Shown: positions 50,773 through 62,161, counted from the first letter of the stretch. The stretch: DNA of 64,000 bases from Edwardsiella tarda ATCC 15947 = NBRC 105688 (GCF_003113495.2 NZ_CP084506.1:1736001-1800000), one strand, 5' to 3'. Notes: generated by a model not told the origin, from the letters alone. Program-made: numbers and translations.

Positions 50773-51999
50773 GTGGTGATTGCTGACGGTCAGCCGGGGC
50801 ATATTGATCAAATCAAGCAGATAAATGCTGGGGCAGTGTATCGTCTTATCGATCGGTTTGGCCCTATTTCGCGCATTGAGCTTTCGAAACGCGCACAGCT
50901 GGCGCCCGCCAGTATTACCAAGATTGTACGCGAACTGCTCGAGGCTCATCTGGTGCAGGAGACGGAGTTTCAGGAGCCGGGGTGTCGTGGGCGTCCCGCC
51001 GTTGGCCTGATCCTCGATACGGCCTCTTGGCATTACCTCTGTGTACGCATCGGCCTCGGTACCATGACGTTAGCATTGCGCGATCTGAGCAGTGCCTTGG
51101 TGGTCGAAGAGGAGATCGCGCTACCGGCGCAACGTGACGTGCCGCTATTGAATCGCTTAATCGGCGAAATCGATCGTTTCTTCACGCGTCATCAACACCA
51201 GTTGGAGCGCCTGACCGCCATCGCGGTAACATTGCCGGGTCTGGTTAACGCGGCGCAGGGCATTGTGCATCGCATGCCATACTATGCCGAGGTGCAGGAT
51301 ATGGCGTTAAGCGAAGAGCTCGAACGCCACACCGGGCTGCCGATCTATCTACAGCATGACGTTTGTGCCTGGACCATGGCAGAGTCACTGTTCGGCGCGG
51401 GTAGTGGGTGTGCAAATTTGATCCAGATCGTCATCGACTATAACGTGGGAGCCGGGGTTATCAGCGAGGGACGCTTGCTGAATGGCAGTCGTCAAAGCCT
51501 GGTCGAAATAGGGCATACCCAGGTCGATCCCTATGGTAAACAGTGCTACTGCGGCAACCATGGTTGCCTTGAGACCATCGCTGGCCTACAGAACATTCTC
51601 TCGCTAGCGGAACAACGCTTGGCGATGTCACCGTCATCACAGCTACACGCTACACGCCCCTTGACCATTGAGGCGCTCTGCCAAGCGGCGTTACAAGGCG
51701 ACCAACTTGGACGCGATCTGATCAACAGTGTCGGGCATAGCGTTGGGCGTATTGCGGCGGTGATGGTGAATCTGTTTAATCCCGAGAAGATCCTCATCGG
51801 TTCGCCGTTGAATCAGGCGGCCGATATTCTTTACCCCTCGATCGCCAGCGCCATCCGTCAACAAGCGCTGCCGCATTACACGCAACATTTGGCCGTCGAG
51901 GCCAGTCAATTCCATAATCATGGCACCATGCCGGCCGCCGCGTTAGTTAAAGAGGCGTTGTACAACGGTTCACTACTACTGCGACTCTTGCAGGGCTAA
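50773..51999 (+). CDS. mlc: ROK-family glucose-responsive repressor Mlc (DgsA)
   Basis: Represses PTS genes such as ptsG, manXYZ and ptsHI, and is inactivated by binding dephosphorylated EIICB-Glc at the membrane. The 408-residue product has an N-terminal HTH (IDQIKQINAGAVYRLIDRFGPISRIELSKRAQLAPASITKIVREL). Its ROK fold includes GHTQVDPYGKQCYCGNHGCLE, which carries the structural zinc cysteines. The start is GTG 50773, with a second GTG at 50776 and GGGAG upstream. It shares synteny with ynfK/bioD2 as in E. coli. Confidence 0.96.
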   Translation: MVIADGQPGHIDQIKQINAGAVYRLIDRFGPISRIELSKRAQLAPASITKIVRELLEAHLVQETEFQEPGCRGRPAVGLILDTASWHYLCVRIGLGTMTLALRDLSSALVVEEEIALPAQRDVPLLNRLIGEIDRFFTRHQHQLERLTAIAVTLPGLVNAAQGIVHRMPYYAEVQDMALSEELERHTGLPIYLQHDVCAWTMAESLFGAGSGCANLIQIVIDYNVGAGVISEGRLLNGSRQSLVEIGHTQVDPYGKQCYCGNHGCLETIAGLQNILSLAEQRLAMSPSSQLHATRPLTIEALCQAALQGDQLGRDLINSVGHSVGRIAAVMVNLFNPEKILIGSPLNQAADILYPSIASAIRQQALPHYTQHLAVEASQFHNHGTMPAAALVKEALYNGSLLLRLLQG

Positions 52000-52234
52000 T
52001 CCTGGTTAAGCAACCCGTTTGTGTCTGCAATTTTGCCATTTTGTTACTTTGCGGACATAAAACGGGAAAATCATCAATGCGATAAATAAAAATTTGAGCT
52101 AACGCAAGCCGTACTCTCAACGCTTCGCCTAGACTTTTCCGGTTTATCGGTGATCGCGGGCACACAGCATATTCCGGTCAGATCACACTGAGCTTTTTTA
52201 TTACTAATCGGAGTCTCTCCGGAGTCATTATTTC

Positions 52235-52900
52235 ATGTTAAAACGCATATTCGTTACGGGCACTGACACCGAAGTTGGAAAAACGGTGGCGTCTCGTGCG
52301 TTATTACAAGCCATTCAGGCCACAGGAGAAAGCGCCGTCGGTTATAAGCCGATTGCCGTGGGCAGCGAAGAAACACCTCAGGGGCTGCGTAACCACGACG
52401 CATTGACGCTGTTGCATGCCTCGAGCCTGGCATTGAGCTACGACGAGGTCAATCCGATCACCTTGCGTGAGGAGATTGCTAATGCGTATACCGGCGAAGC
52501 GCTGGACTATGGTGCCATGAGCCGTGGATTGCAGCAGTTGAGCGACAAGGCTCAGCATGTCGTGGTGCAAGGGACCGGCGGTTGGCGAGTCTTAATGCAA
52601 GACTTGCGCCCCTTGTCAGAGTGGGTGGTACAGGAGCAACTACCGGTCATTTTAGTCGTCGGGATCAAGCTGGGATGTATCAGTCATGCCATTCTGACGG
52701 CGCAGGCGATCATCAACGACGGCCTGCCGTTCGCCGGCTGGATTGCCAACCGCATCAATCCTGGACTATCGCATTACGCCGAAACCATCGATGCTTTGCG
52801 TCAGAAGTTACCGGCGCCACAATTGGGTGAGATCCCTTATCTCTATCGGCCGGAAGAGAAGGCGTTGGCACGTTATATCGATCTTTCCGCACTCGCCTAA
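52235..52900 (+). CDS. ynfK: Dethiobiotin synthetase homologue BioD2 (YnfK)
   Basis: A 221-residue P-loop enzyme of the dethiobiotin synthetase family (ATP-dependent ureido-ring closure of DAPA). The P-loop is GTDTEVGKT (9-17). GYKPIAVGSEETPQGLRNHDAL follows, then the conserved GTGGWRVLM and ANRINPG. E. coli carries this paralog next to mlc. It may act as a backup for BioD; the physiological role is uncertain. A clear GC hairpin follows. Confidence 0.9.
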   Translation: MLKRIFVTGTDTEVGKTVASRALLQAIQATGESAVGYKPIAVGSEETPQGLRNHDALTLLHASSLALSYDEVNPITLREEIANAYTGEALDYGAMSRGLQQLSDKAQHVVVQGTGGWRVLMQDLRPLSEWVVQEQLPVILVVGIKLGCISHAILTAQAIINDGLPFAGWIANRINPGLSHYAETIDALRQKLPAPQLGEIPYLYRPEEKALARYIDLSALA

Positions 52901-52921
52901 CCCATATCGTGTATTTTTTCT

Positions 52922-52949
52922 AACCCCCGCTTGATACGGGGGTTATTGT
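52922..52949 (+). terminator. Terminator after ynfK
   Basis: AACCCCCG and CGGGGGTT arms with a seven-base loop, followed by ATTGT. It is 22 bases past the stop. Confidence 0.75.
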
Positions 52950-53253
52950 ACCGTACAGCATAAAATACAGCCCGCACGATGCGGCATTCTCTAGCACACC
53001 ATTCCGCTGCTGTTCTCCGCTCACCTATCGAACCCGCTATGCAGAGTCGCGTGATTGCATGACAGGATTTCCGTTATCCATCTCGGGAGGCGTTATCCCT
53101 ATCATCTGAGCGCACGTTATGAGGCGAAGAGGGTACATCGCGGCGTGAAGTCACAGGGCTCGTCATCGCTCAGGGCCGTATGGAACAGGGAAATGTGATA
53201 CGACACATCACAGCAACACTCGAGACTCGCTTGAGCGGTGGTGTATTATGGAT

Positions 53254-53282
53254 AAAAAAGGGCGCGCCGTTGGCACGCCCTT
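53254..53282 (-). terminator. Terminator after the cytochrome c peroxidase gene
   Basis: On the minus strand GGGCGTGCC and GGCGCGCCC pair (one G-T) around an AAC loop, followed by six T. Confidence 0.88.
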
Positions 53283-53301
53283 GTTCGTTCGAGAAGGGCA
53301 A

Positions 53302-54828
53302 TCAGGGGTGGGCGGGCGTGGCCGCCGATGTAGATGTTGCCGGCATGGCGTGAGCGGCTGAAGCATCACTTGCTGGCTTCGCCTCACCGGTCGGTGCCGC
53401 TTTCATCGACTTCTCCTGTCCGGCCTGATAGGGCGTATAGACGCCGTTGAGGCTCTTCAAGAAGGCGACGATGTCATCGACATCTTTCTGGGGCAGCGTG
53501 ACACCGACCTGGTATTTCAGCATCAGTTTCACCGCCTCATCCAGCGTCTTCACGTCGCCGCGATGGAAGTAGGGGGCAGTCAGCTCTACGTTACGCAGTG
53601 TCGGTACCTTCTGGCGCAGACGATCACGCAGATCCTGAGTCACGTTCATGCGACCGATATCGGCGCTGGTCAGCTTACCAAACGGATAATCGGCCATGAG
53701 ACCGAGCGGCTCATAGGACTCACCGCCCATGGATACACCGGCGTGGCAGGTCGCACAACGGTTATCCTTGAACAGCTGATAGCCATGCTTCTGTTGCGCG
53801 GTGAGCGCACTCGCATCACCCCGTAAATAACGGTCAAACGGTGCGTTCGGCGTAATCAGGGTTCGTTCAAACTCGGCGATCGCATTGGTGATAGTCTTAC
53901 CACTGAAACCTTGCGGATACACCTTGAGGAACGCTTGCTTGAAGGCCTGATCCTTATCGAGTTTCGCGATAATCTCATCCCATGACTTCGATGACATCTC
54001 GATCGGGTTCAACGGCGGGCCACCCGCTTGATCCTGTAGCGTTGCCGCACGGCCATCCCAGAACTGGGCGATGTTGAATGCCGCGTTAAACACCGTTGGC
54101 GCATTGATCGGCCCGACTTGATCGTCGACCCCTAGCGAGGTCTTGCGGCCGTCGACCCCACCTGCGGACAACTGGTGGCAGTGGGCACAAGCGATGGAGT
54201 CATCGCCAGAGAGACGCGGATCGTGATACAGGCGGAAGCCCAATGCAGCTTTTTCGGCATCGACCGCTAGCGATTGAGGGATCGGCTGAATCGGCTCATT
54301 ACGCATCGCTGGCGCCATATCTGTTGTCGTGTAGTATTTCTCACGCTGATCCTTGATCCATTTCAGCAGAGTCTCACGATCGGCCTCAGACATTCGACCC
54401 GCCCAGTGCATCATGGTATAGCGGGTCGGCGGCATGGTTTGGTTTTCGATAACCCATTCCAGCTTATTCAGGTCGGTCAGTGTCGGCGGTTGACCACTAG
54501 AGGTCTTCCACGGAGAAGGCTTCAACAGACTTTCCCGCAACGGGATCAAGTTGAACGCCTTATATCCTTGGTACATGTCATATTCCATCAACTGCTTCAC
54601 GCCGGGAACTTTAGCGTAGAACGGCAGGTTCGAGGATGGTGTATGGCAGTAGTCGCAACCCTTTTCGCTCAGGATGCCCAGGACCTGTGCGTTAAGAGGA
54701 GAACTTGCCGGTTCACTCGGCAACGTATTGCGCGCTTTATCGTGATTGTAGACATAACCGACCAACCCTAAGTAACAGGCAATACCGGCAATAACTATCC
54801 CGCCTGCCCATTTCGTTATTTTTTTCAT
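53302..54828 (-). CDS. ccp: Tri-haem cytochrome c peroxidase (YhjA/Ccp type)
   Basis: Membrane-anchored periplasmic di/tri-haem peroxidase that uses quinol or cytochrome electrons to reduce hydrogen peroxide, allowing peroxide as an anaerobic electron acceptor in E. coli. From ATG 54828 (AGGAG ten bases upstream) it has 508 residues. An N-terminal anchor (VIAGIACYLGLVGYVY) is followed by CDYCH (58-62), CAHCH (214-218) and CATCH (358-362). The C-terminal 40 residues are an Ala/Ser/Thr/Pro tail. It is longer than E. coli YhjA (465 aa). An FNR-like box lies upstream. Its location here is not that of E. coli yhjA. Confidence 0.93.
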   Translation of the reverse strand: MKKITKWAGGIVIAGIACYLGLVGYVYNHDKARNTLPSEPASSPLNAQVLGILSEKGCDYCHTPSSNLPFYAKVPGVKQLMEYDMYQGYKAFNLIPLRESLLKPSPWKTSSGQPPTLTDLNKLEWVIENQTMPPTRYTMMHWAGRMSEADRETLLKWIKDQREKYYTTTDMAPAMRNEPIQPIPQSLAVDAEKAALGFRLYHDPRLSGDDSIACAHCHQLSAGGVDGRKTSLGVDDQVGPINAPTVFNAAFNIAQFWDGRAATLQDQAGGPPLNPIEMSSKSWDEIIAKLDKDQAFKQAFLKVYPQGFSGKTITNAIAEFERTLITPNAPFDRYLRGDASALTAQQKHGYQLFKDNRCATCHAGVSMGGESYEPLGLMADYPFGKLTSADIGRMNVTQDLRDRLRQKVPTLRNVELTAPYFHRGDVKTLDEAVKLMLKYQVGVTLPQKDVDDIVAFLKSLNGVYTPYQAGQEKSMKAAPTGEAKPASDASAAHAMPATSTSAATPAHP

Positions 54829-55526
54829 TGTGACAAAACTCCTTTTGAGAGTACGAATACGGCTGCGGCTGCAACCGATAAATGCCGGCGAACCGACGCG
54901 CCCATAGTGCCGGGGCGAAGCGCCGCGATAATTGATAAGTGTCAACGATAGCGCTAGGCATCACCTATCATTTGGATAGGGTGCGGCGATTAACAAAGGA
55001 TTTACAGAATCTAATTTCGCTATCATGGTAAATCTATGACAATATCCTGTGTTTTATCTTGGTATATTCCTCTTTGTAATATATCGTTTCGGATGCTGTC
55101 ACGAGGCGCCAGAACGAGATCTGGTTAACCTACTATATATACAAGATTTTATTGCCTCGCACCATGAGGTCTCAACACTTGCGCCAGGTGTTGACATTAT
55201 CGGTAGTAAGTTTTGATAACCTATGAGCATAATAAACAAGGTGAAAGTTACTTTGTTGCTCATCAGCGCCTGGGGAAATTTTGTTAAATATCCATATGAT
55301 GGATACCTCAATTCTCACACTAGCTGTGACTCAATCGAATAATTAAAGAAAGGAAAAGCAGATACGCAATATCTATTAACCTCACCATCTTTATTCGGAA
55401 TAGGGGGGAGAAAATTGGACAAGAGAGAATTGAACAGGTGAGGAAAGGTGTGCTGGATTGCAGGACATACATCCAAGCAATCCAGCATGACTTCATCTGC
55501 GGCGCAAGAGGAAGCCGTTATTTCAC
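54829..55526. other. ccp-hydrolase intergenic region
   Basis: Nearly 700 bases including the ccp promoter and an AT-rich centre. Hairpins include a long imperfect one at 55222-55262 (ATGAGC/GCTCAT ends) and a perfect 11-base stem TGCTGGATTGC at 55451-55461 with its complement at 55477-55487. The second is 40 bases beyond the hydrolase stop and may end that transcript, although no T-run follows. No coding frame was recognised. Confidence 0.5.
54932..54945. promoter_or_regulatory. FNR-like box upstream of ccp
   Basis: TTGAT-AAGT-GTCAA matches the FNR consensus TTGAT-N4-ATCAA with one mismatch, about 105 bases before the ccp ATG. E. coli yhjA is known to be FNR-activated, which supports the reading. 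Confidence 0.6.
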
Positions 55527-56387
55527 TTACAGGTGGGCATTAAACCATGCTAACTGTTCGCTAATAGCACGCTGAAAATGCATCCCGTCGTACATATCGT
55601 AATGGCGCGCCCCATCCGCGATATACAGACGCTTGTTGGTCGCTCCCAGCGCCATGAATAAATCAATACCTTGCTGTGGCGGATTCACCGTATCTTGTTC
55701 CGCCACGACCACCAGCGCAGGGCATTTTACCTGTGCCGCAAAACGAGCCGGCTGGTAGCGTAGGGTCTCCAATACCGTCAAGAAAGGGATTTTGATATCC
55801 ATCTGTGGATAGCGTAAGCGATATTCGGCAAAGAAGGCCTTAGATTCCTCATCGCTTAATACTCGCGTGACGGCGACCATCATCTCTTTACCGCTAGTGT
55901 GTTTTTTCTCTTCCATACGTAGCAGTGAAGCGATAAAGGTACTTTTCTCTTCCGCGCTCATATGCCCCGTCACCATCGACTCACCGTCAGCAAAAGCTAA
56001 TTGGCTAACGACACACTTCACTCGATTATCATCGGCGGCGGCGGCAAAGACGTGGCAACCCCCTAATGAGGAGCCCCACAGTCCAATGCGCTCGGCATCG
56101 ATGGCCGGTTGTGTCGTAGCCCAATCGATGACGCTAATAATATCAGCGATCTGTAACGCGGGAACCAGGCGACCCCGCTCGCCGGCACTGGCGCCAAAGC
56201 CTCGATAATCAAAGGTCAATGCCGAGAAACCCGCTTGAGCGAAAGCCTCCGCAAACGCCGGTAACAAGGCCTGCTGAATACCACAGAAACCGTGGCACAA
56301 TATAATCACTGGCGAAATTGCTTCTTCTGCAGGGTGATACCAAGATAGCGCGATCCCATTCGGTAAGGTGTGCGTTGATATTTGCAT
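55527..56387 (-). CDS. Alpha/beta hydrolase (dienelactone hydrolase/esterase-like)
   Basis: A 286-residue alpha/beta hydrolase-fold protein. The triad is visible: nucleophile Ser in IGLWGSSLGGCH (GxSxG), Asp in VVVAEQDTVNPPQQ and His in DGARHYDMYDG. The oxyanion region is ILCHGFCGIQQ, followed by FDYRGFGASAGERGRL. There is no signal peptide, so it is probably cytosolic. The substrate is not known. The ATG at 56387 starts MQISTHTLPNG, but the ribosome site is poor; upstream in-frame starts up to 56450 are possible. It stands alone and is not in this place in E. coli. Confidence 0.8.
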   Translation of the reverse strand: MQISTHTLPNGIALSWYHPAEEAISPVIILCHGFCGIQQALLPAFAEAFAQAGFSALTFDYRGFGASAGERGRLVPALQIADIISVIDWATTQPAIDAERIGLWGSSLGGCHVFAAAADDNRVKCVVSQLAFADGESMVTGHMSAEEKSTFIASLLRMEEKKHTSGKEMMVAVTRVLSDEESKAFFAEYRLRYPQMDIKIPFLTVLETLRYQPARFAAQVKCPALVVVAEQDTVNPPQQGIDLFMALGATNKRLYIADGARHYDMYDGMHFQRAISEQLAWFNAHL

Positions 56388-56526
56388 AACAAGGAGAGAT
56401 CCATTTTTTATTGGACTGCCACTATCCATTAAATTCAGATATATATTCAAGAAAAATCAAAGTGACATAATGATGCTGTTTAGCCTTTGTTAAGACTTGA
56501 AGTAAAAAATAGACGTAACGTGAATG

Positions 56527-56554
56527 CACCATTACCTCTAAAGAGGTAATGGTG
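56527..56554. repeat. Perfect 28-base palindrome
   Basis: Arm CACCATTACCTCT, two-base centre AA, and the exact complementary arm. It lies between the hydrolase start and a possible decayed gene. No T-run follows on either strand, so it looks more like an operator than a terminator. Confidence 0.75.
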
Positions 56555-56576
56555 AAGTGGTTCTCTTATATTTATG

Positions 56577-57085
56577 TCATAACCGATACCAATACAGCAA
56601 TCCTCTATACTTATCAGAAATGATATTGGTATTGTCGAGTCGACCTCGCTTCAGCACTAAGCCGCGCTCATGCCTCAGAGAAAGGGGGGCGGGATAGCGT
56701 AAAAATGGATATAGATTAGCCTGAATTCTAATACGGTAAATTAAGTTATTATTACCTATCTGACCCGTTATCCTGGTTCTGCAATTGCGCGTTGGTACCG
56801 GGTCAGCCAGGACGTATGGCAAGGAGCGCCGTCGTATCTGGCGTCAGTCGCAGGTTAGTGGCAGGCGTAATGCGCGTACCTTGGTCATCAACATGCGGCG
56901 ACGCACCCTCGACCCCGTCTCCTCACATGAAGTCTCTCTTTCCAGCGCTCAGGACTCTCACTACCTGGCGCACAAGGGGCATCCACGCCGCCATCGTCCA
57001 GCACGTTAGGTAGCCCATTCACACTGCACGCCAGGGAAAAGAGTAGCCCAATAAGGCCGTATTGCCGAGATGACGATACGGTCAA
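56577..57085 (-). pseudogene. Possible decayed small outer-membrane protein gene
   Basis: Minus strand only. The 5' part from ATG 57085 has a signal-peptide-like start, QYGLIGLLFSLACSVNGLP, then SESPERWKERLHV and stops. A second frame (56822-56577) ends YRGLLYWYRL, which resembles the aromatic C-terminus of a beta-barrel. The pieces are in different frames with stops between them. A weak resemblance to KdgM-type porins is my impression only. Chance frames are a real alternative, so confidence is low. Confidence 0.2.
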
Positions 57086-57166
57086 GACGCATGGAATGCG
57101 GGCGAGACCTTACCGCACAGTAAATAACAATGTTGATCCAGGAGATAAATCATGTCCTCAGCCTAA

Positions 57167-58918
<1,752 letters not shown>

Positions 58919-59092
58919 TCGGTCGTATCGGCGTGTGAGGGCGTGGTGCCGTATTGATGCCCGATTATGTCACGACGAACAGGGTGATGTGGGTGGCGCT
59001 AGCAGTGCGCCTTCAATGGGTTAGCGTAGAAACTAAGGCGCGGCGTTTCCCACATAGCGTGCTAGTATGTTCCCAGTAGCGTTTGTCGTGAT

Positions 59093-60580
59093 ATGGGGCT
59101 TATGAGTACGGATACACAGGCAATTCACCCCAAGCGGGTCTTGGTGCTAGTAGCATGTATGCTGGCGACGTTTATGGCGGCCATTGAGGTGACCATCGTC
59201 TCCACGGCCATGCCGACTATCATTGCAGATCTCGGCGGTTTCTCTCTGCTGGGGTGGGTCTTTGCCGCTTATTTATTAACACAGGCCATCTCGATCCCCA
59301 TCTATGGCCGGCTAGCCGATCTGCATGGCCGCAAGCGGATGTTTTACATCGGGGCAACGCTATTTTTGCTGGGCTCCGTGCTCTGTGGCTTCGCGCAGAA
59401 CATGCTATGGCTGATCCTCTTCCGCGCCTTACAGGGAGCCGGCGCCGGCGCTATCACCCCTATCGCAGTCACCATTATCGCCGACGTCTATAGCCCCCTG
59501 GAGCGACCGCGCATCCAAGGTTACCTTTCCAGTGTATGGGGGATATCGGCGATCGTCGGGCCGCTCTTGGGGGCTTTCATCGTCCAACATTTTCACTGGT
59601 CATTAGTCTTCTGGATCAACTTGCCCATCGGTTGTAGTGCCATGTATCTATTGTGGCGCTATTTCCCGGAACAACTGCACCCACGGCGCCATGTGTTGGA
59701 TCTCGCCGGCACCGCTTGGTTAGCTATCGGCGTTAGCGCACTACTGCTCGCATTATTGCAGGCCGAGCTCCTTGGCCGTTGGCTCATCGTATTGCTGGCG
59801 ATCGCGGTGATAAGTGGCCTGTTGCTCTGGCGCCAAGAGCAACGCGCGGCGGAGCCATTATTTCCTGCGGCACTCTGGCGCGATCGCATTATGGTGGCTG
59901 GCAATATCGGTGGATTAATCGTCGGCGCCTCGATGATGGGGGTCGCCGCGTTCTTACCGACCTATGTTCAGGGCGTAATGGGACATTCGGCCCTAGAGGC
60001 GGGGATGACGCTGGCATTGATGTCGATCGGCTGGCCAATCGCCAGTACCCTGAGTGGCCATCTGATGCTACGCACCTCTTATCGCACGACGGCGTTAATC
60101 GGTAGCATGCTGTTAATCATCGGTAGCCTATGTCTACTGTGGCAAACTCCGCAAGGCAGCCTATGGTGGGGGAGGATCTCGGCCTTCATCATCGGTGCCG
60201 CGATGGGGATGACCAACACGACCTTTCTGGTTTCCGTGCAGAATAGTGCCCCGCAGGCGATGCGTGGGATCGCGACGGCCTGTACCGTATTTACCCGCAT
60301 GTTGGGGTCGGCGTTAGGGACGGCGATCCTCGGGGCAACCCTCAACCTTAACTTAGCCTGGCGCCTGCCAGAGGTTAGCGATCCGGTACAACAGTTGATG
60401 GCGCATCGCCTACAGCATAATGATGATGTCTCCCAGCTACTCATGCCGGTCGCCAGCTCATTACATGCGGTATTCATCGCGGCCGCGCTGATCGCCTGGT
60501 TAGCGTTGTTAGCAGCCTGGTTGATCCCCGCAGGTGCTGGATTACGGGAGCGCATCGAGGTAGTCGATGAGAAAAAATAG
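59093..60580 (+). CDS. DHA2-family 14-TM drug/proton antiporter
   Basis: A 495-residue MFS exporter of the EmrB/QacA type with about fourteen helices. TM1 has the acidic residue motif MAAIEVTIVSTAMPTI. Motif A reads GRLADLHGRKRMF, and motif C lies in SAIVGPLLGAFIV. The WVFAAYLLTQAI segment is typical of DHA2. It exports lipophilic drugs or metabolites; the exact substrate is unknown. There is no adjacent membrane-fusion protein or TetR gene, so it probably works alone in the inner membrane. ATG 59102 is an alternative start. Confidence 0.85.
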   Translation: MGLMSTDTQAIHPKRVLVLVACMLATFMAAIEVTIVSTAMPTIIADLGGFSLLGWVFAAYLLTQAISIPIYGRLADLHGRKRMFYIGATLFLLGSVLCGFAQNMLWLILFRALQGAGAGAITPIAVTIIADVYSPLERPRIQGYLSSVWGISAIVGPLLGAFIVQHFHWSLVFWINLPIGCSAMYLLWRYFPEQLHPRRHVLDLAGTAWLAIGVSALLLALLQAELLGRWLIVLLAIAVISGLLLWRQEQRAAEPLFPAALWRDRIMVAGNIGGLIVGASMMGVAAFLPTYVQGVMGHSALEAGMTLALMSIGWPIASTLSGHLMLRTSYRTTALIGSMLLIIGSLCLLWQTPQGSLWWGRISAFIIGAAMGMTNTTFLVSVQNSAPQAMRGIATACTVFTRMLGSALGTAILGATLNLNLAWRLPEVSDPVQQLMAHRLQHNDDVSQLLMPVASSLHAVFIAAALIAWLALLAAWLIPAGAGLRERIEVVDEKK

Positions 60581-60607
60581 TCGCCGGGTTGTCGCCCGGC
60601 GTCACAC

Positions 60608-60901
60608 TTACTGGCTATCCTGCGGCGCGTGATTGCCGCTATAGGCGCCGGGCTCTGCGCCATCGGTACGAAGATAGATGATCTTCTGCGTATCATTGCC
60701 ACAGTGACCAACGACTTGCCCCCCGGCTTGTTGCGCCTGATCGTTAGGCACGATCTCCAGGGTAAAGGCGTCGGCCGGGACACCATTCGCTAGAATCTTC
60801 TGCTGAATTTCTTCCTGGATGCTCTCACAGGTGACCAGCGCCGCAGCCTGAGCGAACCAGGGTGTCAGCAGTAATAGGGAGACTAAAAGGGACTTACGCA
60901 T
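60608..60901 (-). CDS. ynfD: Small periplasmic protein, DUF1161 (YnfD-like)
   Basis: A 97-residue exported protein with a signal peptide (LLVSLLLLTPWFAQA). The mature part has CESIQEEIQQKILANGVPADAFTLEIVP and QVVGHCGNDTQKIIYLR, typical of DUF1161 and like E. coli YnfD. Two conserved cysteines could form a disulfide. Function is unknown. It is convergent with the exporter gene and downstream of ynfB on the same strand, matching E. coli neighbourhood content. Confidence 0.8.
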   Translation of the reverse strand: MRKSLLVSLLLLTPWFAQAAALVTCESIQEEIQQKILANGVPADAFTLEIVPNDQAQQAGGQVVGHCGNDTQKIIYLRTDGAEPGAYSGNHAPQDSQ

Positions 60902-60930
60902 AGGTTACCTATCGTGACGTTAGGGGGAGA

Positions 60931-61299
60931 TTAGGGGGTTAATGGGCGACCGCTCTGGCGATCTAAACAGCGCCGCGTATTCGCCTCCCAGTAGGCGTTC
61001 ACATTGAGGCTACTTTCGCAGCGCTCTCGCTGATCGACAGCGCGATCAGCCTTATCGAACTCCTTTTCCACATGGTTATTCACCTTATGGCGCAGCGTAC
61101 GGGTATTATCCCATTGCTCGCGTTGCTCACGCGCCTGCTCCTTGGTCAGGGAATTATCTTGGCCGCCGCTAGAGCCAAATACGCAGGTACTACCAGCCTC
61201 ACAATTGGCCGCCAGCGCGTTTCCTTGCCAGGCAAGGTTAGCAAGCAGCAGCACCATGGGGAGGGCGGCGCGGCGTAGATATCGTTTCTCTCTCTTCAC
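60931..61299 (-). CDS. ynfB: Periplasmic protein YnfB (DUF1283)
   Basis: A 122-residue protein with a signal peptide ([18 protein letters not shown]). The conserved C-terminal half reads [28 protein letters not shown], then [22 protein letters not shown]. This is closely like E. coli YnfB. Function is unknown. A Cys pair (CEAGSTC) in the mature N-terminus is an addition compared with the E. coli protein as I recall it. It is followed 30 bases later by ynfD. Confidence 0.85.
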   Translation of the reverse strand: MKREKRYLRRAALPMVLLLANLAWQGNALAANCEAGSTCVFGSSGGQDNSLTKEQAREQREQWDNTRTLRHKVNNHVEKEFDKADRAVDQRERCESSLNVNAYWEANTRRCLDRQSGRPLTP

Positions 61300-61411
61300 A
61301 GTGTTATCCTCAACAAAAATGCCACTCTTCAGATGATACAGAGTGCAATAGGTTCACTCTGCCACGATTTTCCTTTCGCCGCTATAGCCGTTCCCCCCAT
61401 AAAAAGTTAAC

Positions 61412-62161
61412 TTACTCGCTACGATATATGGCGAGCGGCGAGAAAGATTGGGATACCGGCATCATTTCGATGGTGTTGATATTGACGTGAGCGGGCAATG
61501 TGGCCACCCAGTAAACAGCCTCGGCAATATCCTGTGCCGTCAGCGCATGGCTGTTCTTATAGGTATTGACGACACGTTGCTCATCGCCCTTAAAACGCAC
61601 ATTGGAAAACTCCGTGCCTTCGACTAGACCGGGTTCAATGTCGCTGACCCGCACTTGGGTACCATGCAGATCGGCGCGTAACCCTAGGCTAAACTGACGC
61701 ACAAACGCCTTCGTCGCGCCATATACGTTACCGCCAGCGTAAGGCCAGCTTCCGGCGGTGGAGCCAATATTAATGATATGGCCCGTGTTGCGTGCCACCA
61801 TGTCAGGTAGTAGGGCGCGCGTCATGTTCACCACACCTTTTACGTTGGTATCGATCATGGTATCCCAATCCTCGATATCGGCCTGATGCGCCGGCTCCAA
61901 CCCCAAAGCCAGTCCGGCATTATTCACCAATAGATCGATAGTACGCTGCGCCGGTGTTAGCTGCTCAAGCGCATTGCGGATCGCCGCACGGTTACGCACA
62001 TCGAGAGGTAAAATCGTCAAGGCATCGCCTAACTCATCGCGCAATGCCTGCAAACGCTCGACTCGCCGACCTGTAGCGATAACACGGTGGCCATGGTGGA
62101 TAAACTTACGGGCGATAGCGGCGCCGAACCCAGCGCTCGCACCGGTAATAAACACGTTCAT
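61412..62161 (-). CDS. ydfG: NADP-dependent hydroxy acid dehydrogenase YdfG (SDR)
   Basis: Short-chain dehydrogenase, 249 residues. E. coli YdfG oxidises L-allo-threonine/3-hydroxy acids and reduces malonic semialdehyde. The N-terminal nucleotide motif is TGASAGFG and NNAGLALG is present. The catalytic Ser is in INIGSTAGSWPYAGGNVYGATKAFVRQ, and Tyr and Lys are in YGATK. ATG 62161 has GGGAG five bases upstream. Family identity is clear across the whole length. Confidence 0.94.
   Translation of the reverse strand: MNVFITGASAGFGAAIARKFIHHGHRVIATGRRVERLQALRDELGDALTILPLDVRNRAAIRNALEQLTPAQRTIDLLVNNAGLALGLEPAHQADIEDWDTMIDTNVKGVVNMTRALLPDMVARNTGHIINIGSTAGSWPYAGGNVYGATKAFVRQFSLGLRADLHGTQVRVSDIEPGLVEGTEFSNVRFKGDEQRVVNTYKNSHALTAQDIAEAVYWVATLPAHVNINTIEMMPVSQSFSPLAIYRSE

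Larger units (their letters stand above)
52901..53301. other. ynfK-ccp intergenic region
   Basis: A 401-base gap between two convergent genes. It contains a terminator at each end and about 300 bases with no recognisable gene. Confidence 0.5.
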
